Shown: positions 31,905 through 40,096, counted from the first letter of the stretch. The stretch: DNA of 40,096 bases from an uncultured Alphaproteobacteria bacterium (GCA_944392785.1 CALXXW010000003.1:1-40096); one strand, 5' to 3'. Numbers and translations are program-made. The notes: generated by a model from the sequence alone, not told the origin.

Positions 31905-34900
31905 ATGCGTGAAGAGAGAAGCGTAAGCTCGTCCGAGCAATATATAAAAAAAAGCAACAGAAGACTTTTGTTGATTGGTTTGGGAATAGGATTACTGTTC
32001 CTGATTATTGTTGGGGTGCTCTCAAATCGTCAGACGGCGGCTCCAGAGGAGACAGCTATTTCCTACGAAATTGATGATTTCGAACGGCGTAATCGCGCTC
32101 CCGGTGAAATCGCTACTTTTGCCGGTGCAACGGCGGAATTAGTGGCTGAACCCTCCGCTGTCAGTATGGATGGTGTCATTTTGGGGTCAAATGCCGAAGC
32201 GATCATTACAGTGACGGCAAAAAATGCCCCTATTGTTTTCTTGGGACGTGAATTGGCCGAAGCGCAACAAGATGGTTTTGTGCTGGAGGGAACTTGTCAA
32301 CCAAATACCTCTTTGGCTGTCGATAAAAGTTGTGTGATCCGTGTCTTGTGGAATCCGGTCTCTTTGCGGCAGATTCAAAATACCTTGACCATACGTTGGC
32401 GCGAAGATAGCCCCTCCGTCTTTCAAGAACAGACGCTAACCATCCCGTTAAAGGCTCAATCAACAGATTCAAAAGATTGTGTGATTTGTGAGGATGTGCG
32501 TGCAGAGGCTGAAAAAAAACCGCGATTAGCAACAGGTCTGAACGGCGAAATCTTTGAAATGGAAGATGATGGAACGGTCGTCGTGGATGGTGAGGTCTTG
32601 ACCCCGACGGAAAACGGCTTGCTGATTAAAGATGGAATGATTGTCGGAATTGAAACACCGAAAAAAATCCCTATGAGCATTGATAATAAAATCTTGGGTT
32701 CAATCGATGAGGCCCAGAATGTAATCAGTCCCGAAGGAGAAAAATTAGGACGCTTGTTGGGAGATGATACTATCGTTGACGCCTCTTTAAATGTCTTGGG
32801 GGCGGCTATACCCGTTGTCTCAGTAATGGATAATGATGGACGGGTTATCGCTAAAATGCGTGAGGATGGTGCCGTCGTGGATGCAACGGACAATGTCGTC
32901 GGACGTCCTTTGGTCGATGGATCTGTCGTTGATTTGGAGGGAAATCGTATCGGTACTTTGCGTCCTTGGGGATTGGTGATTAATTTTGCAGGTGATGTTA
33001 TCGGCGGTATCGTGCCAGACGGAACTATTTCCAATAATCAGGGCGGATCAAAAGTTATTCAGGACGGTCGTGTCGTGAATGCGGCCAATCAAACGGTGGC
33101 AACAATTAAGCCTTCGGGTTTGGCGGTTAATTCTCAGGGAGAACTCATCGGTGCGGTCGTGCCAACGGGTGTGGCCGTCGGCGCCGCATGTCAATCATTG
33201 GGAACAATTTTGCTAAATGGTCAGGTGAAAGATCAGTATGAACAGATCGTCGGTAAAGTGTTGTTGGATGGTTCGGTCGTTGATGCCAATGGCGATGAGT
33301 TGGGAGCATCGGTTTCTCAGGGCCTTGTTATCAACGAAAAAGGCGCTATTTTGGGCTTTGTCAACTCGGAAGGAAAAGCAGTCGACGCAAAAGGTGCTGT
33401 CATCGGTTGTGTGAATCCGGATGGAACTGTTTCGGCTGGCAAGAAACAGATTGGTGCCGTCATGGATAAGGGACGCGTGGTTGGAACACGTTGCCGTATC
33501 ATTGGATCGGTATATCCGGATGGCTCTGTCGTCAATGATTTATTTGAGGCAATAGGCCGCGTGCGGGCCGATAAATATGTGGCAAATGCGAATGGCCGCT
33601 TAATCGGTGCCGTCGTGCCGCGTGGGACAGCTATAGCTGAGGGATGCCGTCTGTTGGGGCTGATTACGTTGCAGGGTGAAGTGGTTGATCCCATGGGAAC
33701 AGCCGTCGGTTGCGTCACGGCTTCTCATGAAGTTGTAAATGCCGATTATGAAGTCATCGGCGCCGTTGCTCCTAAAGGTCTTGTGGTCGATAACAGCGGT
33801 AAAGTTATCGGTCGAATCCGGTTGGACGGTAAAGTCGTCAGTAAAGATGGTCGTGTGGTCGGGTGTATTAACCCGGATGGAACGGTGACACCTTTAAATG
33901 GAGCTAAATTCGAAGGGGCTCGTGTATTGGATAAAAATAATGAAGGCGTCGTGTTGGATGCCAACGGAGAACCAACAGGATGGACAATCGTCGGTGGTAC
34001 AGCTTATGATACCGCCGCTCAACCCGTCGGAAAGCTTCAGCCCAACGGATGGGTGTTGAATACACGTGGAAACTTGGTCGGTATTGTTCATCCGGATGGT
34101 GTCATTTTCTCGGCAGATGGTTTGATTCTGGGACGCTATTCTAAACAAACCGGCATGGCTATTAACCAAAACGGTGATCGCTTTGGGCGTGTGTTGCCGG
34201 ATGGAACGGTTGTTAACGGTGACAAAACGACAATTTTGGGTATCATGATTCCGGATAAAACCTCGTTCATGGATCTAAATGGTGTGTATGTCGGCACTAT
34301 GCGCATTGACGGGATGTTAAAAAATGCAGCCGATGAATTGGTGGGAGCCATCAAAGCCGACGGATCCGTTGTGGATCGTTCGGGAAAGATGGTGGCTATG
34401 CGTATTCCTTCCGGGCGCGTGCTGAATGTGTTGGGGCAAGAGGTCGGAACGGTTTCGGCAAAGGGAGATGTCTTGTCATCCGGAAAGACTAAAATCGGTC
34501 GAATCCTAGGAAATGGATTGGCCGTTTCAAACGATGACCGTGTTTTGGGAATTGTCTATCCTGATATCGCTTTACCGATAGGAGCCGAGGGATTGTTGGG
34601 CTCTGTCGGATATGACGGAAGTGTGTTGGATAAAAGCGGTCGTCGAGTCGGGTCTATCTCGCCGTTTGGGCCGGTGTTGGGCTCTGAGGGTAAATTGATA
34701 GGTCAATTGGTGCGTGTCGGATCTTATGTGAATAGAGATAATCAGTTGTTGGGGTGGTCTTCTTTCGCCGGTGAAGTGTTGGCACCCGATGGGACAATCG
34801 TGGCGGATGTTTTACCAGATGCCATCGCTATCAATCGGAATGATCAGCTGGTCGGCTCCTTAATTCCCAGAGGAATTGCCGTGGATGAAATGGGACATTT

Positions 34901-37900
34901 CTTGAATCGCGTTTCTCCAACGGCACATGTTTTGAATGCCTCAACGGAAACGATCGGCTCCTTTAAGGCCTCACCTTATTTATTTGGTGAAAAACAAGGA
35001 ATTTCAGGACGTTTGTTAAAGCCGGGTGTCGCCGTCGATAATGATGGTAAACTTTTAGGGTGGACACGCTATGACGGCATGATTGAAAAGGGAAATGTCG
35101 TGGTGGGAAGAGTTGGATTGGATAACCGCGTCATTTCTCAAGAAGGAGCCATCCTGGGTGTGTACGTGCCTATCGGAACAATTGCTGTCGGAAATGGGCA
35201 GACTCTGGGATTGGTTGACACCGAAGGATATGTTGTTAACTTGCGCGGGGAACGTCAAGGACAGATAATGGCGCCGGATTTGGTCGCTGCCGATGGTAAA
35301 ATCGTGGGGCGCTTGTTGCTCAATACAGACTTAACAAATGCCATCGTTAAGGGCGGCGTCATGGGAAAAGTCGCTGCCGATGGGCGGGTCGTTCAACTGA
35401 GCGGTGGTCGCTTATTGGGAAGCTTGGCTGCGACGGGGTTCGTCTCTGATGCCAATATGTCTATTACGGGCGGACTGGCTCCGGTTGGCTTGCCGTTAGC
35501 TCCTACCTTGAATGTGCTGGGACAATCATTGATGACGGGAGATGTCGTAAAGGGATCGTTGACCGTCGATGCGGCAACTTTTAATAAGGCGTTGTTCTCG
35601 GCAAAAGGTGAGTTGGCAGGATATGTCGCAGAACCGACTACCTTTATCAATCGTAATGGGGCTTTAATCGGGTATAGTTCCGGACGGTCGGCCATCGTGG
35701 ATCGTGCCGGGAAAAAAGTTGCCGAGCAAATGTGTTTCGGTTCGGCTTTGACGACGGAGAATTTGTGGGCAGGAGCTGCTTTACCTGTCGGGCAAGCCGT
35801 GACCGATGATGCCATCGATATCGGGACGGTGGCTGCCGACGGTGCCGTGTTGGGAAAAGATAATGAAATTATGGGACGCGCTTTGACCGATGGGTCGGTC
35901 GCCGGCGTCTTGGATCGCACAACCTTTACAACCATGCCGTATATCGGTAAAGTGGTCAAACAGGGCTTGCCCATTGATTATCATAATAAGGTTATTGGTC
36001 GAACGACAATGAGTGGTGATGTGGTCGATGCTGCCAGCAAAAAACTTTTCCGTATTCTGGATGATGGGACTATTTTGGGCGTCGATACACCTTTGGTTGG
36101 TTCTGTCCTTTCGTTTAATACGGCGGTTAATGATAAGGGACACTTCTTGGGAACATTGACAGGTGATGGGACGGTCGTGCGTCCGGATGGCTCTGTCAGC
36201 GGGACGATAGCCGTCAATGGTGCCGTGAAAGGCGAAAATGTTTTAGAGGTCTTCGGCGCCATTATCCCCGAGTCTTTGGTCGTTAATGATTGTAAGGTCG
36301 TCGGACAGACAGGGTTTGACGGACAGATTGTGACAGGTCGAGGAGATATTGCCGGACGGATTCAGGTCAGTAAATGGGGCGTGGATGCTCAGGGACGTCA
36401 AATCGGTCGCGTCGTTCGGTTCGGACCGGTCATGTCTCCGAAGGGAGATTACTTGGGGCGTACCTTGCCCGATTCAACCGTTGTCGATTTGAATGGGGTG
36501 AATATGGGCTGTGCACGTAATGACGGCTCTGTCGTCGATAATACCGGTAATGTCATCGGACATGTCGTGGAACGTGGCTTGGTTATTGACGAAAATGGAA
36601 ATATCCTGGGCCGTGTGAAGGCAAACGGTGATATCGTTGATGCCGAAGGTCGGGTCATCGGTAAAGTGCTGGGTGATGGCAAGGGAACCGTTGTCGATAA
36701 TGATGGCAATGTCATCGGGCGTGTTGTTTCTCCGGATGAGGAAGTTATCTTGGGTGAAGATGGCCGAGTTAAGGGAACCTTGGGTCTGGACCGTAAGTTC
36801 CGCGATGCCGAAGGTAATGTTATCTTTGAAGTGGATGAAGATGGTCGCTTGTTGCGAGATGGCCGTGAAATCGGTCATGTTCGTGATGGTAAAATCTATG
36901 ACCCCAATGGTAATGAAGCGGATGGAACATTTTTAGTCGGTTTGGATGGATCGTATATCGGTATGGTTTCCGGGTGTGATATTGTCAATGAAAATGGCGA
37001 TAAAATTGCCAAAATTTACGCCGATGGGACGATTCGAGATTTGACAGGTCAATTGTATGCTTCAATTAACGGAGAGGATCTGTTGAATGCCAAAGGTGAA
37101 CCAATGGGGAAATTGGTCGGTTTGACAACAAACTTGGAAAAGTGCGGTGTATCGTCCGCCGGACAGGGACAAGCCAGCGGTCGACGCATCTTTATCGGTG
37201 ACAAGACGTTTGAGGTGACACCGACGGGTTCTCTGGTGGATAAAAGTGGCACAATTGTGGGGTATATGGGTGAAGATGGACGTCCGTATTCTCTGGATGA
37301 TCGCTTGCTGACAAATCTGTCACGAGACGGACGTCAACGCCCGAATTTGGATAAAAAAATGGAAGTCTATCCCGAACAGATCGATCAAATGCAACAGCTG
37401 TTGGCTCAACGTCGGCAGAATATGCGTAAGGGAATTACCAGTTTGCAACGCTTGCTGCCGGATGGAAAAACGTTGGCCCGTGCAAAGCCTAAAAAAGATG
37501 TCGATTGGGGATTGCCGAGAATTGTCTCTTCCTATCCGGTTGATATGTCTCGTATGATTCTGAAAGATAAAGCAATCCCGGCGGTCTTGGTGCGGGCTAT
37601 CGACTCTCGTTATACCAGCGTTCCTGTGACGGCTATTGTTGAACGTCATATTTATGCCGAAGAAGGACGAAATATTATTATCCCGGCCGGAAGCCGTTTG
37701 ATTGGACAAGCAGAGGCAAATCAGGGTGAAACGCGTGTGGCTAAATTGGAAATTACATGGTCTCGTCTGATACGTCCGGACGGTGCAGCCTTCCAATTCC
37801 AGGCAACCTCGGGTGATGCTCAGGGACGCGGTGGTGTTGCCGCTTACTTGGATGAGCAGTTGTTGAAGAAGTATGGTAAGCCCTTGTTGTCATCGGTTAT

Positions 37901-38531
37901 CACCTCAACAGTTTCCATGTTGATTGCAACGAATGATGAGGTCTCAACGGATGAAAACGGAACCAAAACTCAAAGCTCTGTCAGCGAGGCAGCTTCGGAT
38001 TCTCGTGAGAGTTTCATCGATAGTATGAGCCAGATTTTCAATCAGCTGCTGGAAGAATCAACGGAGATTCCTGTGGTCGTCTATGTGCCGGCAGGGACTC
38101 GGTTAACCGTCTTCTCGAATGAAGATTTGTGGTTGCGTATGGAGTCGGATGATGAGCGTGATTATGAGGAGCAATATGGAGCGCCCTCAACAACCATTCA
38201 GGGATCCTCTATGGGCAGTTGGGAGGCCGGACGCGCTCAAGAGGTCATGGGTGGGGCCGCTTCGATTGGGGCTACCGGACAGGCTATCGGTTCGGCGGCT
38301 TTGACGGAAGGACAATACTATGATCCGGCGCTTTCGGTTAATAATCCTTCAACGGGAGCCAGTTTGCCGGGAGCTCAGCCATCGGTCTCAACAACGCCGG
38401 ATGGTGCGACGGCTCAGCCGATTTATAACGGACAGAGTCATAATGCCTCGGGTTCGTCTTTGAATCGTGTGGCACAGCCCGTATTACCACAGGCATCGGC
38501 TTCGGGCAGCTCGAGCGGCAAAATGTTCTAA
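31905..38531 (+). CDS. Giant VirB10/DotG-like T4SS channel protein with ~90 17-residue repeats
   Basis: 2208 residues from ATG 31905 (GGGAAGG upstream; a GTG at 31881 would add eight). One transmembrane helix at 19-41 (RRLLLIGLGIGLLFLIIVGV) follows a short cytoplasmic tail. An Ig-like beta domain with cysteines lies at about 60-200. Residues 211 to about 1812 are repeats of a 17-residue unit, consensus VIG.V..DG.VVD..G. Residues about 1880-2080 are the conserved VirB10/TrbI domain (VTAIVERHIYAEEGRNIIIP, AGSRLIGQAEANQGETRVAK, LEITWSRLIRPDGAAF, DAQGRGGVAAYLDEQLL). A Gly/Ser/Ala-rich tail follows. VirB10 spans both membranes; typical forms have 380-450 residues. Giant repeat-bearing relatives are known in H. 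pylori (CagY) and Legionella (DotG), but with different repeats. Confidence 0.9.
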   Translation: MREERSVSSSEQYIKKSNRRLLLIGLGIGLLFLIIVGVLSNRQTAAPEETAISYEIDDFERRNRAPGEIATFAGATAELVAEPSAVSMDGVILGSNAEAIITVTAKNAPIVFLGRELAEAQQDGFVLEGTCQPNTSLAVDKSCVIRVLWNPVSLRQIQNTLTIRWREDSPSVFQEQTLTIPLKAQSTDSKDCVICEDVRAEAEKKPRLATGLNGEIFEMEDDGTVVVDGEVLTPTENGLLIKDGMIVGIETPKKIPMSIDNKILGSIDEAQNVISPEGEKLGRLLGDDTIVDASLNVLGAAIPVVSVMDNDGRVIAKMREDGAVVDATDNVVGRPLVDGSVVDLEGNRIGTLRPWGLVINFAGDVIGGIVPDGTISNNQGGSKVIQDGRVVNAANQTVATIKPSGLAVNSQGELIGAVVPTGVAVGAACQSLGTILLNGQVKDQYEQIVGKVLLDGSVVDANGDELGASVSQGLVINEKGAILGFVNSEGKAVDAKGAVIGCVNPDGTVSAGKKQIGAVMDKGRVVGTRCRIIGSVYPDGSVVNDLFEAIGRVRADKYVANANGRLIGAVVPRGTAIAEGCRLLGLITLQGEVVDPMGTAVGCVTASHEVVNADYEVIGAVAPKGLVVDNSGKVIGRIRLDGKVVSKDGRVVGCINPDGTVTPLNGAKFEGARVLDKNNEGVVLDANGEPTGWTIVGGTAYDTAAQPVGKLQPNGWVLNTRGNLVGIVHPDGVIFSADGLILGRYSKQTGMAINQNGDRFGRVLPDGTVVNGDKTTILGIMIPDKTSFMDLNGVYVGTMRIDGMLKNAADELVGAIKADGSVVDRSGKMVAMRIPSGRVLNVLGQEVGTVSAKGDVLSSGKTKIGRILGNGLAVSNDDRVLGIVYPDIALPIGAEGLLGSVGYDGSVLDKSGRRVGSISPFGPVLGSEGKLIGQLVRVGSYVNRDNQLLGWSSFAGEVLAPDGTIVADVLPDAIAINRNDQLVGSLIPRGIAVDEMGHFLNRVSPTAHVLNASTETIGSFKASPYLFGEKQGISGRLLKPGVAVDNDGKLLGWTRYDGMIEKGNVVVGRVGLDNRVISQEGAILGVYVPIGTIAVGNGQTLGLVDTEGYVVNLRGERQGQIMAPDLVAADGKIVGRLLLNTDLTNAIVKGGVMGKVAADGRVVQLSGGRLLGSLAATGFVSDANMSITGGLAPVGLPLAPTLNVLGQSLMTGDVVKGSLTVDAATFNKALFSAKGELAGYVAEPTTFINRNGALIGYSSGRSAIVDRAGKKVAEQMCFGSALTTENLWAGAALPVGQAVTDDAIDIGTVAADGAVLGKDNEIMGRALTDGSVAGVLDRTTFTTMPYIGKVVKQGLPIDYHNKVIGRTTMSGDVVDAASKKLFRILDDGTILGVDTPLVGSVLSFNTAVNDKGHFLGTLTGDGTVVRPDGSVSGTIAVNGAVKGENVLEVFGAIIPESLVVNDCKVVGQTGFDGQIVTGRGDIAGRIQVSKWGVDAQGRQIGRVVRFGPVMSPKGDYLGRTLPDSTVVDLNGVNMGCARNDGSVVDNTGNVIGHVVERGLVIDENGNILGRVKANGDIVDAEGRVIGKVLGDGKGTVVDNDGNVIGRVVSPDEEVILGEDGRVKGTLGLDRKFRDAEGNVIFEVDEDGRLLRDGREIGHVRDGKIYDPNGNEADGTFLVGLDGSYIGMVSGCDIVNENGDKIAKIYADGTIRDLTGQLYASINGEDLLNAKGEPMGKLVGLTTNLEKCGVSSAGQGQASGRRIFIGDKTFEVTPTGSLVDKSGTIVGYMGEDGRPYSLDDRLLTNLSRDGRQRPNLDKKMEVYPEQIDQMQQLLAQRRQNMRKGITSLQRLLPDGKTLARAKPKKDVDWGLPRIVSSYPVDMSRMILKDKAIPAVLVRAIDSRYTSVPVTAIVERHIYAEEGRNIIIPAGSRLIGQAEANQGETRVAKLEITWSRLIRPDGAAFQFQATSGDAQGRGGVAAYLDEQLLKKYGKPLLSSVITSTVSMLIATNDEVSTDENGTKTQSSVSEAASDSRESFIDSMSQIFNQLLEESTEIPVVVYVPAGTRLTVFSNEDLWLRMESDDERDYEEQYGAPSTTIQGSSMGSWEAGRAQEVMGGAASIGATGQAIGSAALTEGQYYDPALSVNNPSTGASLPGAQPSVSTTPDGATAQPIYNGQSHNASGSSLNRVAQPVLPQASASGSSSGKMF
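32536..37340 (+). repeat. 51-bp-period (17-residue) repeat array inside the VirB10-like gene
   Basis: About 4.8 kb reads as some 90 units of 17 codons. Consecutive examples: VVGRPLVDGSVVDLEGN, RIGTLRPWGLVINFAGD, VIGGIVPDGTISNNQGG. Gly at unit position 3 and the G.VV[DN] core are most constant. Units are well diverged at DNA level, unlike the near-identical 102-bp repeats at the window start. The pattern of short beta strands and Gly/Asp turns suggests a beta-solenoid or beta-rod. Confidence 0.9.
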
Positions 38532-38557
38532 ACTCAAAACGGAAAGGAGAGGCGGGC

Positions 38558-39547
38558 GTGGCTAATCTATCTAACACAGATATTTATCGCGTGCTGGAGT
38601 CCGCTTTGAGACCCTTGTCCTATTGGTATACCCAAGATAATGTGGAGGATGTCGCCGTTAATCATCCCGGAGGTATTTGGTTGCGTCTGCGAGGACGTCA
38701 CACGTATCCGTGGCACTATTATGAAGATCCGAAATTGTCTCGTGAGTATTTAAATGATATCCTCTATATTATTGCGAACACGTATGATTACTCATTCGAT
38801 CCGACGGCCGGAACTCCGGTTGTTTATGCGACTCTTCCCGGTGGACACCGTTTCTCGGGTATAGCCGGCCGTAATGTCCAATATGATAATAATGACACCA
38901 TAGGGGGAGTTGCTTTGGATATCCGTGTCTATCGTGAAGATTTGGATATTACCATGGACCAGTTCGGTTTGACGCAAGGAGGACGCTTGCGCCATATTAA
39001 CAAACTAAAAGGGGTCGAAGATCCGGATGATCCGTATGAGCGGCTGCTACTTTCTATTCGCCGCGGAGATCATGTTCTGGTCAGCGGGGCAACGGCAACA
39101 GGGAAAACAACGTTCTTAAATAACATGATCCGCTTGTTGGACGAGCATAAGCGTATTTTAACAATCGAGGATACGCGAGAGTTGATTGTGCCGCATAAAA
39201 ATCGTGTACATCTGGTATTGCCGCGAACAGAGTTGACAAACACCTTTGATTATAAAGGTGTGATTGATTTAGCGGTGCGTTTTACGCCGGACGCTATTAT
39301 CGGCGGAGAAATTTCAACCTCTAATGCCGGGGCTATATGGGAGTTGATGGGCTCAGGTCATGATAACTGTTTCGCAACTATACATGCTGAGAATCCTGAT
39401 GCCGCCTATAAGGCTTTTGTTGGGAGAATTTTACACACATATCCGACAACAGATCGTGAAAAAACATTAAAAGAAATGCGCGAGAAATTACGTGTCGTTC
39501 AGATTAATCGAGACGGAAACATCCGAGCCGTCACGGAAATCACGTAA
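38558..39547 (+). CDS. VirB11-like T4SS ATPase
   Basis: 329 residues from GTG 38558 (AAAGGAGAGG upstream), 26 nt after the VirB10-like gene. N-terminal domain: VEDVAVNHPGGIWLR and ATLPGGHRFS, typical of VirB11. RecA-like domain: Walker A GATATGKT (177-184), Asp box TIEDTRELIVP, Walker B PDAIIGGEI (244-252) and His box GHDNCFATIHAENP (267-280). VirB11 is a cytoplasmic hexameric ATPase at the inner-membrane base of the channel. The Arg-Gly usually following the Walker B glutamate (GE.RG) is replaced by Ser-Thr. It is the last gene of the operon; the 3' gap holds no clear terminator. Confidence 0.92.
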   Translation: MANLSNTDIYRVLESALRPLSYWYTQDNVEDVAVNHPGGIWLRLRGRHTYPWHYYEDPKLSREYLNDILYIIANTYDYSFDPTAGTPVVYATLPGGHRFSGIAGRNVQYDNNDTIGGVALDIRVYREDLDITMDQFGLTQGGRLRHINKLKGVEDPDDPYERLLLSIRRGDHVLVSGATATGKTTFLNNMIRLLDEHKRILTIEDTRELIVPHKNRVHLVLPRTELTNTFDYKGVIDLAVRFTPDAIIGGEISTSNAGAIWELMGSGHDNCFATIHAENPDAAYKAFVGRILHTYPTTDREKTLKEMREKLRVVQINRDGNIRAVTEIT

Positions 39548-39574
39548 TTAAAGATATCTGTTTTTGGGGTTTTT

Positions 39575-39591
39575 GTGAAACATTGTTTCAC
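39575..39591. promoter_or_regulatory. Palindrome of everted parS-like half sites
   Basis: GTGAAACATTGTTTCAC, a perfect inverted repeat with a 3-nt centre, 28 bp after the VirB11 gene. Its arms, GTGAAACA and TGTTTCAC, are the half sites of the ParB target parS (TGTTTCAC-GTGAAACA) placed in reverse order around one T. It could be a regulator's operator, a weak transcript-end hairpin, or a ParB-related site. Confidence 0.4.
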
Positions 39592-39782
39592 GGAAAAATC
39601 TATAGTAAATTGATTTTATTTTGTTTTTTTTAACTGGGTTTGATAAAATATTCCGGATAGACCTCAACATGCTGCAACGGGATAGGGTGATCCGATGGAT
39701 TGGGAAAGAAGCGATCCCTTTAACAGCGTCTGTCAGTGGATGGAGATAATAGGCAAATCAGTTGATATCTCAAAAAAAACAA

Positions 39783-39811
39783 TAGACATTTTGTCTTTTT
39801 TAGTGTAATAT
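39783..39811 (+). promoter_or_regulatory. Promoter of the tRNA gene
   Basis: TAGACA (39783-39788), 17-bp spacer, TAATAT (39806-39811); predicted start about 12 nt before the tRNA. The preceding part of the gap (39592-39782) shows nothing else I can support. Confidence 0.6.
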
Positions 39812-39829
39812 AAAGCCGCTTCAGTTAAA

Positions 39830-39906
39830 GGGCCTGTAGCTCAGTTGGTTAGAGCTGTCCGCTCATAACGGATAGGTCGGGGGTTCGAGTCCCTCCGGGC
39901 CCACCA
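39830..39906 (+). tRNA. tRNA with CAU anticodon (Met elongator or Ile2)
   Basis: A complete 77-nt cloverleaf: acceptor GGGCCTG / CGGGCCC with one G-U pair, D-arm GCTC..GAGC, anticodon stem GTCCG / CGGAT with loop CTCATAA, T-arm GGGGG TTCGAGT CCCTC, and encoded CCA. Anticodon CAU reads Met, or Ile if the wobble C is modified to lysidine by TilS. Sequence alone does not separate the two here. It is not the initiator: the first pair G-C is intact and the initiator-type anticodon stem GGG/CCC is lacking. Confidence 0.95.
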
Positions 39907-39910
39907 TAAT

Positions 39911-39940
39911 AAAAAGAGGATGTTTCTATCCTCTTTTTTT
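39911..39940 (+). terminator. Intrinsic terminator after the tRNA
   Basis: AAAAAGAGGAT / ATCCTCTTTTT stem with a 6-nt loop and a seven-T run. It is nearly symmetric, so it could also terminate leftward transcription. The remaining bases to 40096 hold no confident gene. Confidence 0.8.
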
Positions 39941-40096
39941 GTGCTTTGATGAGGCCTCAAAAGCCCACCGTTTGCGGGTATTTGCAAAAAAATCATTTAG
40001 GCCGACCAAGCTGTCACTTTTGATAACTTTTGCCAGGATACCGCCTGCCACACCAAAATGGATACTTTTGGATTGAGCTCACTCAGACCATTTTGC

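Noticed and set aside
35055-36262. Long minus-strand frames inside the VirB10 repeat gene
   Set aside because: They mirror the biased codon pattern of the repeats, lack ribosome binding sites and carry no domains; antisense shadows.
32536-37340. CRISPR-like or recent tandem DNA repeat
   Set aside because: The period is seen in protein, in-frame, with diverged DNA; there are no identical repeats or unique spacers.
31881-38531. Assigning the system firmly to Dot/Icm (type IVB) because of the giant DotG-like protein
   Set aside because: The VirB8-like proteins end in the VirB8 NP.GF motif, the VirB9-like protein has typical VirB9 domains, and the ATPase is VirB11-like. Type-specific Dot/Icm genes such as dotA, icmS or icmW are not visible, so a VirB-type naming is safer.
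39661-39760. Short ORF starting ATGCTGCAACGG in the gap before the tRNA
   Set aside because: Only 26 codons, no ribosome binding site, no recognisable features.
39830-40096. tRNA gene as the attachment site of an integrated island
   Set aside because: No duplicate of the tRNA 3' end, integrase or other mobility gene is visible in the window; XerD at 15.8 kb is the housekeeping recombinase.

Overview
The window looks like chromosome from an alphaproteobacterium with a compact genome, probably an uncultured host-associated or gut Rhodospirillales-like lineage. This is inferred from gene content only: DUF3126, an alphaproteobacterial-type LptF/LptD, hpf-ptsN, aroK next to a CorC-like transporter, and xerD. 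No 16S rRNA or other taxonomic marker is present. Genes are tightly packed, often overlap, and mostly carry clear AGGAG-type ribosome binding sites. Several good sigma70-like promoters with 17-bp spacers are visible.

Layout. (1) 1-1.5 kb: 3' part of a cysteine-rich repeat protein with an EGF-like motif, then a gene-poor stretch with strong hairpins. (2) 1.5-5.8 kb, mostly minus strand: a DUF4139 protein, a small DUF378 membrane protein, an unrecognised plus-strand gene with a nested small ORF, and ptsN-hpf. (3) 5.9-10.1 kb: hemW, converging with and overlapping an LpoA-like lipoprotein gene. That gene is divergent from rsmI-yraN-dolP, a block that resembles the E. coli yraM/yraL-yraN-yraP neighbourhood without diaA. 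(4) 10.2-14.1 kb: an unknown gene, DUF3126, dusA (probably leaderless), and aroK with a CorC/CNNM-type transporter. (5) 14.1-22 kb, plus strand: a small membrane protein missed by ordinary length cut-offs, an exported helical protein, xerD, a single ORF joining LptF to LptD, surA and folD. This is an envelope-biogenesis operon: LPS export permease, outer-membrane LPS translocon and the chaperone that helps fold outer-membrane proteins.

(6) 22.0-39.5 kb is the most unusual part: a long plus-strand operon for the envelope-spanning core of a type IV secretion system (T4SS). Five consecutive exported, mostly helical proteins come first (at least one VirB5/TrbJ-like), then a larger exported protein of unknown function. 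They are followed by a VirB8-like protein, a VirB7-like small lipoprotein, a second VirB8-like protein, a VirB9-like protein carrying a C-terminal SPOR (peptidoglycan-binding) domain, a giant VirB10-like protein of about 2,200 residues, and a VirB11-like ATPase. Some 1,600 residues of the VirB10-like protein are roughly 90 diverged copies of a 17-residue Gly/Val/Asp unit. No VirB4, VirB6, VirB3, VirB2, VirD4 or relaxase gene lies in the window, so the rest of the machine must be elsewhere if it is functional. The absence of a relaxase weakly favours protein export over conjugation.

(7) 39.5-40.1 kb: an intergenic palindrome made of everted parS-like half sites, a CAU-anticodon tRNA with its own promoter and terminator, and about 150 bp with no confident gene.

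Most interesting: the giant repeat-bearing VirB10 with a SPOR-tagged VirB9, the tandem set of exported proteins leading the T4SS operon, and the LptF-LptD fusion with an internal signal-peptide-like junction.
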